Source: JBPESN01 sp051710625 (GTDB lineage Bacteria > Pseudomonadota > Gammaproteobacteria > Enterobacterales > Enterobacteriaceae). Taken from it: a stretch of DNA of 64,000 bases. The stretch spans positions 1-64,000 of the forward strand of contig NZ_JBPESN010000005.1 of the NCBI RefSeq assembly GCF_051710625.1. The letters run 5' to 3'. The notes below the pieces were generated by a model. The model was not told the DNA's origin, ran no database searches, and worked only from the letters and a program-made list of their open reading frames with translations. Position 1 is the stretch's first letter. Each line of letters starts with the position of its first letter. A program made the position numbers and the translations under genes. Positions 19,054 to 28,683 of this stretch are shown piece by piece.

Positions 19054-20494
19054 ATGAAATACACTGTAGCGGCGATGATTGCCCATACACCCTGGAACAG
19101 GCCGGCGTAAAGCGGATATGGGGAGTCACAGGCGACTTGCTGAATGGCCTGAGCGATAGCCTTAACCGGATGGGCACCATCGCGTGGCACGGCACGCGCC
19201 ATGAGGAGGTCGCCGCGTTTGCGGCCCGCGCTGAAGCCCATGTCACCGGCCAGCTCGCGGTATGCGCCTGATCCTGCGGGCCGGGTAACCTGCATCTGAT
19301 AAACGGGCTGTTCGATTGTCACCGCAACCAGGTGCCGGTTCTGGCTATCGCTGCTCATATCTCCTCCAGTGAAATCGGCAACGGTTATTTCCAGGAAACC
19401 CATCCCGAGTCGCTATTTAGCGAATGCAGCCACTACTGTGAACTGGTGTCCAATCCCGAACAACTGCCGCAAGTATTGGCCATTGCTATGCGCAAAGCCA
19501 TCATCTATCGGGGCGTATCAGTGATTGTCCTGCCCGGCGATGTCGCCCTTAAGCCGGCGGCGGAAGGGGAACGGCCGGACTGATATCACCCTTGCGCGCC
19601 GCCGCCGGTGCCGCCCGTAGGCGAGCTGGAGAAACCCGCCGCCCTTGCTTAATGATGCCCGCAACGTGACGCTCCTGTGCGGCAGCGGCTGCGCTGGCGC
19701 CCACAACGAGGTTGTCGCGCTGGCCCGCCAGCTGCAAGCGCCGCTGGTGCATGCCCTGCGCGGCAAAGAACATCTGGAATGGGATAACCCCTATGATGTC
19801 GGCATGACCAGCCTTATCGGCTTCTCCTCCGGCTATCAGGCGATGATGAACGCCGATACGCTGGTTTTGCTGGGCACTCGTTTTCCGTACGGCGCGTTTT
19901 ACCCGCAAGAGGCGCGCATCATCCAGATCGATATCGCCCCGGGCAGCCTGGGAGCCCACTGTGCGCTGGATATGGCGCTCGTGGGGGATATCAAATCTAC
20001 CCTGGCGGTACTGCTGCCGCGGCTGCACGCAAAAACGGACCGCGCATTCCTCGATAAGGCACTGGCACATTACCGCGACACCCGTCGCAACCTGGACGCG
20101 CTGGCACAGCCGAGCGGCGATAAAGCGATTCATCCGCAATATGTAGCCCATGAAATTAGCCGTCTGGCGGCACAGGACGCGATTTTTACCTGCGACGTTG
20201 GGACACCCACGGTTTGGGCGGCCCGCTATCTGACCATGAACGGCCGGCGTCGGCTGCTCGGTTCGTTTAATCACGGCTCGATGGCCAACGCCATGCTGAT
20301 GGGGGACTTTTTGTCGCTGGCGCAGATGAAATTGCCGGTGAAAATCATTATCCTCAATAATAGTGTGCTAAGTTTTGTCGCGATGGAAATGAAAGCCGGC
20401 GGCTATCTTACCGACGGCACCGATCTGCAAAATCCCGATTTTTGCCGCCATCGCCCGCGCCGCGGGCATCAAAGGTCTGCGGGTGGAAAAATCC
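19054..20494 (+). pseudogene. poxB: Pyruvate oxidase PoxB, broken and fused to ltaE
   Basis: PoxB is a membrane-associated, thiamine-diphosphate and FAD enzyme that turns pyruvate into acetate and CO2. The gene starts MKYTVAAMIA at 19054 and loses frame within 40 bases. A TGA replaces Gly in CAGSCGPGNL at 19269, and another shift or stop follows ERPD near 19582. The long middle part is well conserved (ALRGKEHLEWDNPYDVGM, AIFTCDVGTPTVWAARYL, LGSFNHGSMANAM). There the gene jumps from SMANAM directly to LMGDFLS, missing about 26 residues that in E. coli include the thiamine-diphosphate/Mg motif GDGGFSM. The membrane-binding C-terminus is absent: near 20494 it runs in frame into ltaE. Confidence 0.93.
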
Positions 20495-21216
20495 GCCGCG
20501 GTGCTCGGCAGTATGCAGCCGCAGCCGCGGGATTTTGCCGATGACGCCACGCTGCCGCTTGATAAGGTGGCTACCGCCATTAAACCGGACGATTTCCGTT
20601 TCGCCCGCACGCGGTTGCTCAGTCTGGAAAACCCCCATAACGGCAAGGTCGTTCCACAGGATTATCTGCGTCAGGCATGGGAATTGACCCGCGAACGGCA
20701 GCTATCGCTGCATATCGACGGCGCGCGGGTCTTTAACGCCGCGGTGGCGCAGGGCATTCCGCTGAGCGAAATCAGCCAATACTGCGATACGCTGACCACT
20801 TGCCTTTCCAAAGCAAAGGATTGGGCGCCCCGGTAGGATCCCTCTTGTGCGGTAGCACAGCCTATATCGCCGGCGCCCGCTACACGCTGGCGCATCATGT
20901 TACCTGCTTGCAAGAGGATCACGATAATGTTCGCTGGCTGGCGCAGCAGTTAGCGGAATTAGTCGCGGATGTCGTCGCGCCGGGGGCACAAACCAATACG
21001 CTGTTTATCCGCCAGTCCGCCAACTTGGCGGCTAAACTGGCGCCCTGGATGCGCGACCACGGTATTATTATCGCCTTGGGCACCCTCACCCGGCTGGTCA
21101 CGTATCTTAACGTCAGCCGGCAGGATCTGAAACAGGTCGTCGACTGCTGGCGGACGTTTCTCGCCCACCACGACTCGCTAGTCGCCGCCCCGTCTACCAG
21201 TGTTTATTTCCAATAA
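20495..21216 (+). pseudogene. ltaE: Low-specificity L-threonine aldolase, 5'-truncated and frameshifted
   Basis: LtaE is a PLP enzyme cleaving threonine and allo-threonine to glycine and acetaldehyde. About the first 95 residues are missing; the sequence enters at AAVLGSMQPQPRDFADDATL directly after a poxB remnant. LSLENPHNGKVVP and LHIDGARVFNAAVAQGIPLS follow. A frameshift falls at the PLP-lysine region: one frame reads TTCLSKAKDWAPR, the other resumes as GAPVGSLLCGSTAYI. A stretch after the PLP region also looks shortened (no GGGMRQSG block). It ends near WRTFLAHHDS, overlapping the end of convergent amiD. E. coli has ybjS and ybjT between these genes; they are gone. Confidence 0.9.
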
Positions 21217-21554
21217 CGCCCGCAGCACCGCGTCTGTTTCAGCATCGGGCAGGCCGCGGTAATCGCGCGGCCGATAGTGCATCTGAAACGCCCGCAACGC
21301 ACGGCGCTGTAGCGCTTGGGGCATATCGGGCGAGACATCATAGCCCATTTGCGCCATGCCGCACAGTATCGGCGGCGCCGCCGTCGGCGCCTGGGGGTCG
21401 CGTCCGGCCAGAAAATACTGTACCTGCGCCGCCTGCGGCCAGACGCCTACCCCGGCGGCCGCCAGCTGCTGCCAGGGAAACAGCGGGCCGGGATCCTGTT
21501 TACGCCGCCAGGCGATGTCGCTATGTCCCACCACATTGAACGGCGTGATGGCAT
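21178..21554 (-). pseudogene. amiD: N-acetylmuramoyl-L-alanine amidase AmiD, C-terminal half, cut by IS
   Basis: AmiD (YbjR) is a zinc-dependent outer-membrane lipoprotein amidase of peptidoglycan turnover. The visible part begins at the IS junction with NVVGHSDIAWRRKQDPGPLF, which carries a zinc-ligand His, and continues through the C-terminal peptidoglycan-binding helices (LQRRALRAFQMHYRPRDYRG). The N-terminal half is not found on the far side of the IS. So this is a truncation at a rearrangement point, not a simple insertion. Convergent with ltaE. Confidence 0.85.
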
Positions 21555-21626
21555 TGTAGTGGCACACTAAATTTGGCCACCCGAACAGAGGTGATATGCT
21601 CACCTCAGAACAACACGGGTGCACCA

Positions 21627-21929
21627 ATGAAAAGAAGAAACTTTAGTCCTGAATTCAAACGCGAATCCGCTCAACTGGTTGTCGACCAAAATTACACCGC
21701 CGCACCAGCAGCAAAAGCCATGGACGGCGGCCTTTCTACGATGACGAAATAGGTAAAACAACTGCGTGATGAGCGACAGGGGAAAACGCCAAAAGCCTCT
21801 CCCATAACCCCGGAACAAATCGAAATACGTGAGCTCAAGAAGAAGGTACAACGCATTGAAATGGAAAACGAAACATTAAAAAAGGCTACAGCGCTTTTGA
21901 TGTCAGACTCCCTGAACAGTTCTCGTTAA
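21627..21929 (+). pseudogene. IS3 transposase OrfA with an internal stop
   Basis: OrfA supplies the helix-turn-helix and leucine-zipper part of the IS3 transposase. The frame starts MKRRNFSPEFKRESAQLVVD and ends ALLMSDSLNSSR, 100 codons. A TAG interrupts it after LSTMTK (near 21750), where the copy at 53208-53510 has Trp. Confidence 0.9.
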
Positions 21930-22796
21930 TCAGGAAACTCAGAGCGCATTATCCTGTGGCCACACTCTGCCACGTGTTCAGGGTTCATCGCAGCAGTTAC
22001 AAATACTGGAAAAGTCGTCCTGATAGGCCAGACGGCAGGCGAACGGTATCGCGCAGTCAGGTTCATGAACTGCACAGTATTAGCCATGGTGCAGTTGGCG
22101 CGAGAAGTATCGCCACCATGGCAACCCAGAGAGGCTTCCGGATGGGGCGCTGGCTCGCAGGCAGGCTCATGAAAGAGCTGGGGCTGGTCAGTTGTCAGCA
22201 GCCGACGCACAGGTATAAGCGTGGCGGTCAGGAGCATGTTGCGATCCCGAATTATCTTGAGCGCCAGTTCGCTGTAACGGAGCCAAACCAGCTATGGTGC
22301 GGCGATGTGACGTATATCTGGACCGGGAAACGCTGGGCATACCTTGCGGTTGTTCTTGAATCTGTTCGCGAAGAAACCGGGGGGCTGGGCTATGTCGTTC
22401 TCCCCGGACAGCAGACTGCCCATCAAAGCACTGGAAATGGCATGGGAAACGCGTAGTAAACCAGCCGGAGTGATGTTCCACAGCGATCAGGGTAGCCACT
22501 ATACGAGCAGGCAGTTCCAACAGTTGCTGTGGCGTTACCGGATCAAACAAAGCATAAGTCGGCGGGGTAACTGTTGGGATAACAGTCCGATGGAGTGCTT
22601 CTTCAGAAGTCTGAAAAACGAGTGGATACCGGTAACAAGCTACATAAGCTTCAGCGAAGCAGCTCATAAAATTACCGACTATATCGTGGGATATTACAGC
22701 GCACTCAGGCCGCATGAATATAACGGCGGGTTGCCACCAAACGAATCAGAAAATAGATACTGGAAAAACGCTAACGCGGTGGCCAGTTTTAGTTGA
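21900..22796 (+). pseudogene. IS3 transposase OrfB (DDE integrase), frameshifted
   Basis: OrfB is normally produced as an OrfAB fusion by -1 frameshifting and carries the retroviral-type integrase domain. Recognisable blocks are VATLCHVFRVHRSSYKYWKS, the first Asp in QLWCGDVTYIWTGKRW, the second in MFHSDQGSHYTSRQFQQLLW and the Glu in DNSPMECFFRSLKNEW. The frame is lost near 22360 (LAVVLESVREETG instead of LDLFARKTVGWAM). It cannot make a full transposase. Confidence 0.9.
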
Positions 22797-22804
22797 CCAC
22801 TACA

Positions 22805-24244
22805 ATCTACAGGTCTTCCCAACGTTGGACTATGTCAAAAGCCATAGTACCCGCGGAGACTCGGTAATTTCTCCCGAGCGGTTGAATACTCTGTTCCTGG
22901 ATCTGCGCTACCCCTTGCGCCTGACGGACGTCAATGCGGCGCGGGGGCGTGCGTTCCCGAAGTGACTGTACAATCAGGCTTTCCACCGCCCGCAGGCGCG
23001 CGGCGCCCCTTGCCTGTACGGCATCTTCCGCCTGCCCCGGCCGGTTAGTGATAGAAGAAATGTCCCCCGCGCAGCGTATCCAAGGTGTCGTGTTGTTTCA
23101 TGGTCTCAGCGATAGGGTGCGCATTTATGACAGCGAACGCGGGTTGCCCTCGGTGTTGGCGACGCGCGCGGAAGCGGCGTTAGGGATAAAAGGCCCGCGA
23201 GGCGCGTAGCTCACCGTCGATGCCGGCGCATGGATGCCGCCGGTGTTCTGGCTTGCCGCTGCCAGCGGCTTGACGCTTGCGCAATTGGACGCCGCCGGCG
23301 CCATCGCCAGCGACGACGCATCGGTGTGCACCGGTCAGGTGTTTAATGACGAAGGCGGCCTTAAGGGCAACAGCGGCCAATTTTTCTATCTCGGTAATCT
23401 GTCCAGCACGTTGGAGAGCACCACCGGCGCAATACAACGCCCTGCTGCGCAAATATCAGCACGGCAGCAAGCCATGCTTAACGCTCAAGCATGGCGCGGG
23501 AACACTTTCTTCAGAAAGTGACTTTATACCAGCCGTTACTCGGAAAAGAAAACGATAAATTGTTAATACGCCGGTTTCGCCCAGGGGGTGGAGGCGGAGC
23601 CCTATGAATTTAGCGAGGCGCGCAAATATACCGGGTTATATCTGGAGGGAATCAAAGCCAGCTTGCGATATTTACAACGGCGCATCGCGGCCGACAACGC
23701 CGAGTTTACGGCCTTTATCCGTCTTTTCCACGCCACGGTGAAAAACACCGCACTAGCCCAAACCGTGGCATCATTTAACGCCGTGTTGCTACGCGCCTAC
23801 GACTTCATTGATAACATAGCGCGGTTGAACTATACCAATACTGCCATGGTGGGCACCGACGACGGCAATCGCACGGCGGTCTCCTCACAGCTATCGCCGA
23901 CGACGTTAAAAAAAACGCCGCTATTCTATGCGGCGCAGGATGCTTATGTTAAAGGTTTCGTGGTCATCACGGATTCGCTGCTCAAACTTCTGAGTTGCCG
24001 CGATTGTGCCGATACGAAAAATCGAGGGGATTTGGCAAACAACGAATTGTTAAGCAAATTATTCTGCTTTCGTCCTCCGTTAACCGATTTATCAGTCTAC
24101 AGCACGATGTGTGGGGGCCGGTGCCGAAAATCTGCTCAATTGAACCCGGAAGAGGTGCTTACCCCGCTTCAGGTGCACTACAGGAACGGCTTGATGACCG
24201 CGTTAACACAGTACGCCGAAAAACATCAGCTGACATCCACCTAA
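22805..24244 (+). pseudogene. Unrecognised decayed gene or genes after the IS
   Basis: Three discontinuous open stretches on the plus strand look like parts of one or two old genes. 22805-22965 reads FPTLDYVKSHSTRGDSVISP; 23050-23520 contains GVVLFHGLSDRVRIYDSERG and, after an in-frame TAG, LTVDAGAWMPPVFWLAAASG; 23588-24244 is a 218-residue open frame, mostly helical, with YTGLYLEGIKASLRYLQRRI and AVLLRAYDFIDNIARLNYTN. Composition is less GC-rich than the flanks. I do not recognise the family and assign no function. The last part ends just before an AAGAAGGAGG sequence with no obvious gene behind it. Confidence 0.4.
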
Positions 24245-24585
24245 GAAGGAGGATGTAAGCGATTTTATCACCTGCATGCCGAGCTAAAAAGCGCGCTTAT
24301 GATGAATAGCGCGGACTGGCTGATGCTTATCATACGCGATTATGCCGCCAGTCAACGCGCGTGCAGAGATATGGCATTTTGTGCCATATTGCCGAGTAAA
24401 CACCCACCGGTTAACGGCCCTTTTTTTCCCTGGCGTCGGCGTTAGGCGTCATCAGGCAGCGCTAAGCGTCGCGATACGTAAGGTAGCTATTAGCTATTGC
24501 CGGTCCGCAAGGGCTGGCACATTGCCTCATTGTAATTGTATGATAAACGCATCATCGTTAGGATGGCTATTATAGCCGCAAGATT
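24245..24585. other. Intergenic region upstream of yohJ
   Basis: About 340 bases without a supported gene. It starts with a strong ribosome-binding-site-like AAGGAGG (near 24245) that precedes no convincing open frame, perhaps a remnant of a further gene in the decayed upstream locus. Confidence 0.4.
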
Positions 24586-24978
24586 TTGACTGACGCCTGG
24601 ACCAAGGCCCAGGCGTTTATACTCATCTACCTCTGTTTATATGCCGGCATCTTTTTTTCTGCTCTGCTGTCCATCGCTATCCCCGGCAGTATCATCGGTA
24701 TGCTGCTGCTTTTTGTGTTGCTCTCTTTTCAGTTGGTACCGCCGTTACGGCTGAAACCTGGCTGTTATGTGTTAATCCGCCATATGGCGCTGTTATTCGT
24801 TCCTATCGGCGTCGGGGTAATGAACTATTATCAGCAACTGGCCGCTCAGTTGGGGCCTATCGTGGTCTCCTGCGCCGCCAGTACCGTTTTGGTGATGGTC
24901 GTGGTGGGACTCAGTTTTCATTATGTGCACTGTGAGCGGTCGATCGCCGGCCAACCACAGGACGCCGGAGACCGATAA
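24586..24978 (+). CDS. yohJ: LrgA/CidA-family membrane protein YohJ, start uncertain
   Basis: Small inner-membrane protein of the UPF0299/LrgA family, paired with YohK (LrgB family). About 130 residues with four predicted membrane segments; LIYLCLYAGIFFSALLSIAI, IPGSIIGMLLLFVLLSFQLV and RHMALLFVPIGVGVMNYYQQ match the family. The body is intact, but no ATG is available in frame: an upstream TAG at 24559 limits the frame, and the only usual alternative is a TTG at 24586. The start may therefore have been lost. The TAA stop overlaps the ATG of yohK (TAATG). In E. coli, yohJ-yohK-cdd-sanA occur in this order. Confidence 0.75.
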   Translation: MTDAWTKAQAFILIYLCLYAGIFFSALLSIAIPGSIIGMLLLFVLLSFQLVPPLRLKPGCYVLIRHMALLFVPIGVGVMNYYQQLAAQLGPIVVSCAASTVLVMVVVGLSFHYVHCERSIAGQPQDAGDR

Positions 24979-25680
24979 TGCTGCCCTCGCTTATCTGGTC
25001 GCTGCCGCTAACGCTCGGCGTCTTTTTTGCCTCCTGCCGCCTTGCCGGTTGGGGCACACATGCCGCTATTAAATCCGTTGCTGGTTTCCATGGTGGTGAT
25101 TATTGCGCTGCTGCTGGTAACCAGCATACCCTATGAGCGCTATTTCGCCGGCAGTAAGATACTCAATGATTTACTCCAGCCGGCGGTGGTGGCGCTGGCG
25201 TATCCGTTGTATGAACAGCTGCATCAGATTCGCGCACGCTGGAAATCCATCATCAGTATTTGCTTTGCCGGAAGTCTTACCGCCATGGTGAGCGGCGCCG
25301 CTATTGCGTTGTGGCTGGGCGTTTCGCCGGAGATGGCCGCTTCGATAATGCCGAAATCGGTAAGACTACCCCCATCGCCATGGCAGTTTCACAATCCATC
25401 GGCGGCATTCCCGTGGTGACGGCGGTGTTCGCCATCTTCGTCGGTATTTTGGGCGCGGTGTTCGGCCATAGCCTGTTCAAGCTGCTGCGGATATCCACCC
25501 GGGCGGCACGCGGTCGGTCTGGCGATGGGTACCGCGTCTCACGCGCTGGGTACCGCCCGCTGCTCTGAGATGGATTTTCAAGAGGGGGCGTTCAGTTCGC
25601 TGGCGCTGGTCATCTGCGACATTATCACTTCCCTTATTGCACTTTTTTTGTTTTCCTTATTGCTTAAATTATTCGGTTAA
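24978..25680 (+). pseudogene. yohK: LrgB-family membrane protein YohK, frameshifted
   Basis: YohK is the larger partner of YohJ, with several membrane helices. The ATG at 24978 gives MLPSLIWSLPLTLGVFFAS, then the frame shifts near 25060 (continuing as MPLLNPLLVSMVVIIALLL). Homology continues through LNDLLQPAVVALAYPLYEQL to IMPKSV. It shifts again near 25365 (then IAMAVSQSIGGIPVVTAVFA) and near 25500 (then LAMGTASHALGTARC) to the TAA at 25680. At least three shifts in about 230 codons make it non-functional. Confidence 0.9.
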
Positions 25681-25763
25681 TTGTTAACGATAAGATATCG
25701 ATCATAGTTAATTACGTTATCCCTGCTTACAATGATTGCCTGCCCAATGTACAGAGACCCCTT

Positions 25764-26092
25764 ATGATTGCTCGTTTTGCACCGGCACTGGCCGCGCCTG
25801 GCCCTGCGTTACGCGCTGCCCTGGCGCCGCTGCTCAATCATCACGCCTTCGCCGGCTGACTGAGCGCTCCACAAGTTAAGGAACTCATGCAGGCCTGCGG
25901 CCTGGACGAAGACGCGTTATGCTTCACGCCACCGCCGATCACCGCCGCTAATGCCGTCACACCGCTTTCCCATTTTAACGTGGGCGCTATCGCGCGCGGC
26001 ATCAGCGACAATTTCTATTTCGGCGCCAATATGGAATTCCTCGCCGCGCCGCTGCAGCAAACGGTGCATGCGGAACAAAGCGCGCCTGGCGG
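25764..26092 (+). pseudogene. cdd: Cytidine deaminase, N-terminal part, nonsense and truncated
   Basis: Cdd deaminates cytidine and deoxycytidine in pyrimidine salvage (E. coli 294 residues, zinc enzyme). The ATG at 25764 gives MIARFAPALAAPGPALRAAL. A TGA follows HHAFAG near 25857. LMQACGLDEDALCF and HFNVGAIARGISDNFYFGAN are clear, and the zinc-site motif HAEQS closes the remnant. At about 26092 the sequence changes to malic enzyme, so the second half, including the PCGHCRQ zinc cysteines, is gone. Confidence 0.92.
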
Positions 26093-27432
26093 CAGTACCA
26101 GGATTTTCGCACTAACATCGACCGCCACATTTATCTGCGCAATATCCAGGATACCAACGAAACGCTGTTTTATCGCTTACTCGCGGCTCATTTGGCTGAG
26201 ATGTTGCCAATTATCTATACTCCGACCGTCGGCGACGCCTGCGAGCGGTTTTCCGACATTTATCGCCGCGCGCTCGGCGTATTTATTTTCTATAATAACC
26301 GCGATAAAATTGAGGATATGCTGCAAAATGTTACTAAGCAGAATGTCAAAGTGATTGTGGTTACCGACGGCGAGCGCATTTTGGGCCTGGGCGATCAGGG
26401 GACTGGCGGCATGGGCATTCCCATCGGTAAACTGTCGCTGTATACCGCCTGCGGCGGCATCAGCCCCGCCTACACTCTGCCGGTGGTGCTGGATGGCGGC
26501 ACGAATAACCAGCAATTGCTTACGACCCGCTGTATATGGGCTGGCGCCATCCTCGCATCACCGGCGAGCAGTACGATGAGTTTGTCGATGCGTTTATTCA
26601 GGCGGTGAAACGCCGTTGGCCGAACGTCCGGCTGCAATTTGAAGATTTCGCCCAGAAAAACGCGACCCCTCTGCTTAACCGCTATCGCAGTGAACTGTGC
26701 TGCTTTAATGATGATATTCAAGGCAGCGTCGCCGTGACGCTGGGCTGTCTGCTGGCCGACAAACTGGTGAACCTACTGGATTTCCAAAGTCATCTGGTGC
26801 AACCCAGCGATAGCATCAGCGATTGGCAGTTGGCCAGTAACACCATTTCGCTGCAGGATGTGGTGCGCAACGCCAGACCGCCGGTGTTGATCAGCGTCTC
26901 CGGCCAGCCGGGGCTGTTTACTGAAGAGATTATCCGGGATATGCATCAGCACTGTGAGCGGCCCATCGTGATGCCGCTGTCCAATCCTACCTCGCGCGTG
27001 GAGGCGACGCCGGAAGATATTTTACGCTGGACCCGATGGCGCGGCCCTGGTGGCGACCGGCAGTCCGTTTGCGCCGGTGCAGCTTGAGGGCAAAACGTAC
27101 CCGATTCCACAGTGCAATAATGCCTATATTTTCCCCGGTATCGGTCTGGGCGTTTTGGCCTCGGGGGCGCCGGCCAGATAACCGACGCCATGCTGATCGC
27201 CGCCAGTCAGGCGCTGGCGGATTGCTCGCCGTTGGCCAACGGCAACGGTGGCGCGCTGCTGCCGGACATTAACGATATTCAGTCGGTGTCGCGGGTGATC
27301 GCCTTGGCGGTGGCCAAGGCGGCGCAGGTTCACGGGGTGGCGCTGGTCACGTCTGAGGAAAAGCTGCCTCTGGCCATCAAGCATAACTTCTGGTAGCCGC
27401 AGTACCGCGATTATCGCCGCACCTCTTTTTAA
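26093..27432 (+). pseudogene. maeA: NAD-dependent malic enzyme MaeA, broken, NAD-fold deleted
   Basis: MaeA (SfcA) decarboxylates malate to pyruvate with NAD. Homology enters, out of frame with cdd, at YQDFRTNIDRHIYLRNIQDT, so about the first 65 residues are missing. LPIIYTPTVGDACERFSDIY and ILGLGDQGTGGMGIPIGKLS are well conserved. Shifts lie near 26170 and 26520. After FNDDIQGSVAVTLG the sequence jumps to LVNLLDFQSHLVQ, removing about 60 residues that carry the GxGxxG NAD-binding motif (FLGAGSAGCGIA in E. coli). Later shifts fall near 27040 and 27170, and a TAG replaces Gln after NFW (27394). The gene is not between cdd and sanA in E. coli, so its position is a difference or a fusion by deletion. 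Confidence 0.92.
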
Positions 27433-27585
27433 ACCCTCCATCAACCGGCCGGGAAAACCCGGCCGGTTCAGGGGCAAATTTGCGGCATTAGCCTGACTTG
27501 CCCCTTGCACACCTTGCTTCAGCCCGACAGGTAAAGTAGCCTTGGAGCCATGACATTTTCGCGGGAAACCGGCAAAGGCTATAGT

Positions 27586-28296
27586 ATGTTGAAACGCCTG
27601 ATCTTTACCATGTTAATTATTGCAGGCGTTCTCGTACTGACGGCGACGGGCCTTGACCGCTGGATCAGCTGGAAAACCGCGCCATTCATCTATGATGATC
27701 TGGCGGCCCTGCCGCACCGTCAGGTAGGGGTGGCGCTGGGCACCGCCAAATATTACCGTACCGGCGTCATCAATCAGTATTACCTTTATCGCATTCAGGG
27801 CGCGCTTAACGCTTATAACAGCGGTAAGGTGAATTACCTCCTGCTGAGCGGCGATAACGCGCTGCAAAGCTATAATGAACCGGTAACCATGCGTCGTGAC
27901 CTGATTGCGCAGGGCATGCCCGACGGCGATATCGTGCTGGACTTTGCCGGCTTTCGGACGTTGGATTCCATCATCCGTACCCGCAAAGTCTTTGACACCA
28001 ACGATTTCACCATCATTACCCAGCGTTTCCACTGTGAACGCGCGCTGTTTATCGCCTTAAACATGGGCATACAGGCTCAATGCTATGCGGTGCCTTCGCC
28101 GAAAAACATGCTGTCCGTCCGGTTACGGGAAATTGGCGCTCGCCTGGGGGCGCTGTCGGATCTGTATCTTATGAAACGGGAGCCGCGTTTTCTCGGCCCG
28201 CTGATACCTATACCCGCGCACCACGAGGTTTCACAGAGGACGCAAGGCTACCCTGCCGTCTCGCCGGAACAACTGCTGGAAATCCAGCAAAAATAG
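27586..28296 (+). CDS. sanA: SanA/YdcF-family envelope protein SanA, intact
   Basis: Inner-membrane protein of the DUF218 family, linked in E. coli to envelope barrier function and vancomycin exclusion at high temperature. The product is 236 residues (E. coli 239). An N-terminal signal anchor (LIFTMLIIAGVLVLTATGLD) is followed by the DUF218 fold with VGVALGTAKYYRTGVINQYY, VNYLLLSGDNALQSYNEPVT, FRTLDSIIRTRKVF and HCERALFIALNMGIQAQCYA. The ATG at 27586 matches the family start MLKR; the frame is open to 27550 but the extra residues are not conserved. It sits in its E. coli-like position after cdd. Confidence 0.95.
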   Translation: MLKRLIFTMLIIAGVLVLTATGLDRWISWKTAPFIYDDLAALPHRQVGVALGTAKYYRTGVINQYYLYRIQGALNAYNSGKVNYLLLSGDNALQSYNEPVTMRRDLIAQGMPDGDIVLDFAGFRTLDSIIRTRKVFDTNDFTIITQRFHCERALFIALNMGIQAQCYAVPSPKNMLSVRLREIGARLGALSDLYLMKREPRFLGPLIPIPAHHEVSQRTQGYPAVSPEQLLEIQQK

Positions 28297-28630
28297 CCGC
28301 ATCAAGATTAAACCGGCGCCGCCGGGTTTCGCCCAATCCCATGACACAGATGCGCCGGGGGCAAACCGGCCGTAACAGAAAAACAGGTCTGACGCGAGCC
28401 AGAGAGAGCGGCCTTGCCGCAACAAGGCAGTTGGGGGTTTGGCTGCCACCGCCAGAACCGGCTGCTCTGAAGCTAAGTCCCGATTATGGCAAAGACTGGG
28501 GCATCGGCGGCAAACTATTGCTGCACCGTAAGGCTATTGCAAGGGGTAGCGAGGGGGGAGCAAAGCAGCGGGAGATGAACGCAGGCGCATTACCGCGTAG
28601 CCCCGTAGCCGCAGCGGCGCCTGGCACCGG
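28297..28630. other. sanA-mglC convergent intergenic region
   Basis: About 330 bases between convergent sanA and mglC. No gene or clear terminator hairpin is recognised. E. coli has yeiS, preA and preT in this interval; nothing resembling them is left. Confidence 0.45.
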
Positions 28631-28674
28631 CCCGCCCGCCCGCCCGCCCGCCCGCCCGCCCGCCCGCCCGCCCG
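28631..28674. repeat. Tetranucleotide microsatellite (CCCG)11
   Basis: Eleven perfect copies of CCCG form a 44-base run whose edge is 9 bases from the mglC stop codon. It lies in the untranslated 3' region of mglC, so expansion would not be constrained by coding. Confidence 0.97.
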
Positions 28675-28683
28675 CGACGCGGA

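Larger units (their letters stand above)
21555..22804 (+). mobile_element. IS3-family insertion sequence, decayed copy
   Basis: About 1250 bases bounded by imperfect terminal inverted repeats (left TGTAGTGGCACACTAAATTT, right end read inward TGTAGTGGTCAACTAAAACT). It contains overlapping orfA and orfB of an IS3-group transposase, both damaged. No target-site duplication is visible (CAT before, ATC after), which suggests recombination at this copy rather than a clean insertion. Sequence on the two sides belongs to distant regions of the E. coli map. Confidence 0.93.

Noticed and set aside
20483..20836. The open poxB/ltaE chimaera as a new functional protein
   Set aside because: Both halves lack essential cofactor regions, and frameshifts lie immediately before and after, so it reads as deletion debris.
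21178..21627. A single open frame joining amiD to the IS end
   Set aside because: The apparent N-terminus is IS sequence read through the junction; it is a chance fusion, not a gene.
21555..22804. Programmed -1 frameshifting as the explanation for the split transposase
   Set aside because: IS3 elements do use it between orfA and orfB, but here orfA has a TAG and orfB an additional internal shift, so the copy is genuinely broken.
28631..28674. (CCCG)11 as a coding phase-variation tract
   Set aside because: It lies outside mglC, after the stop codon, and mglC is already inactivated by other lesions, so switching of a product is not supported.
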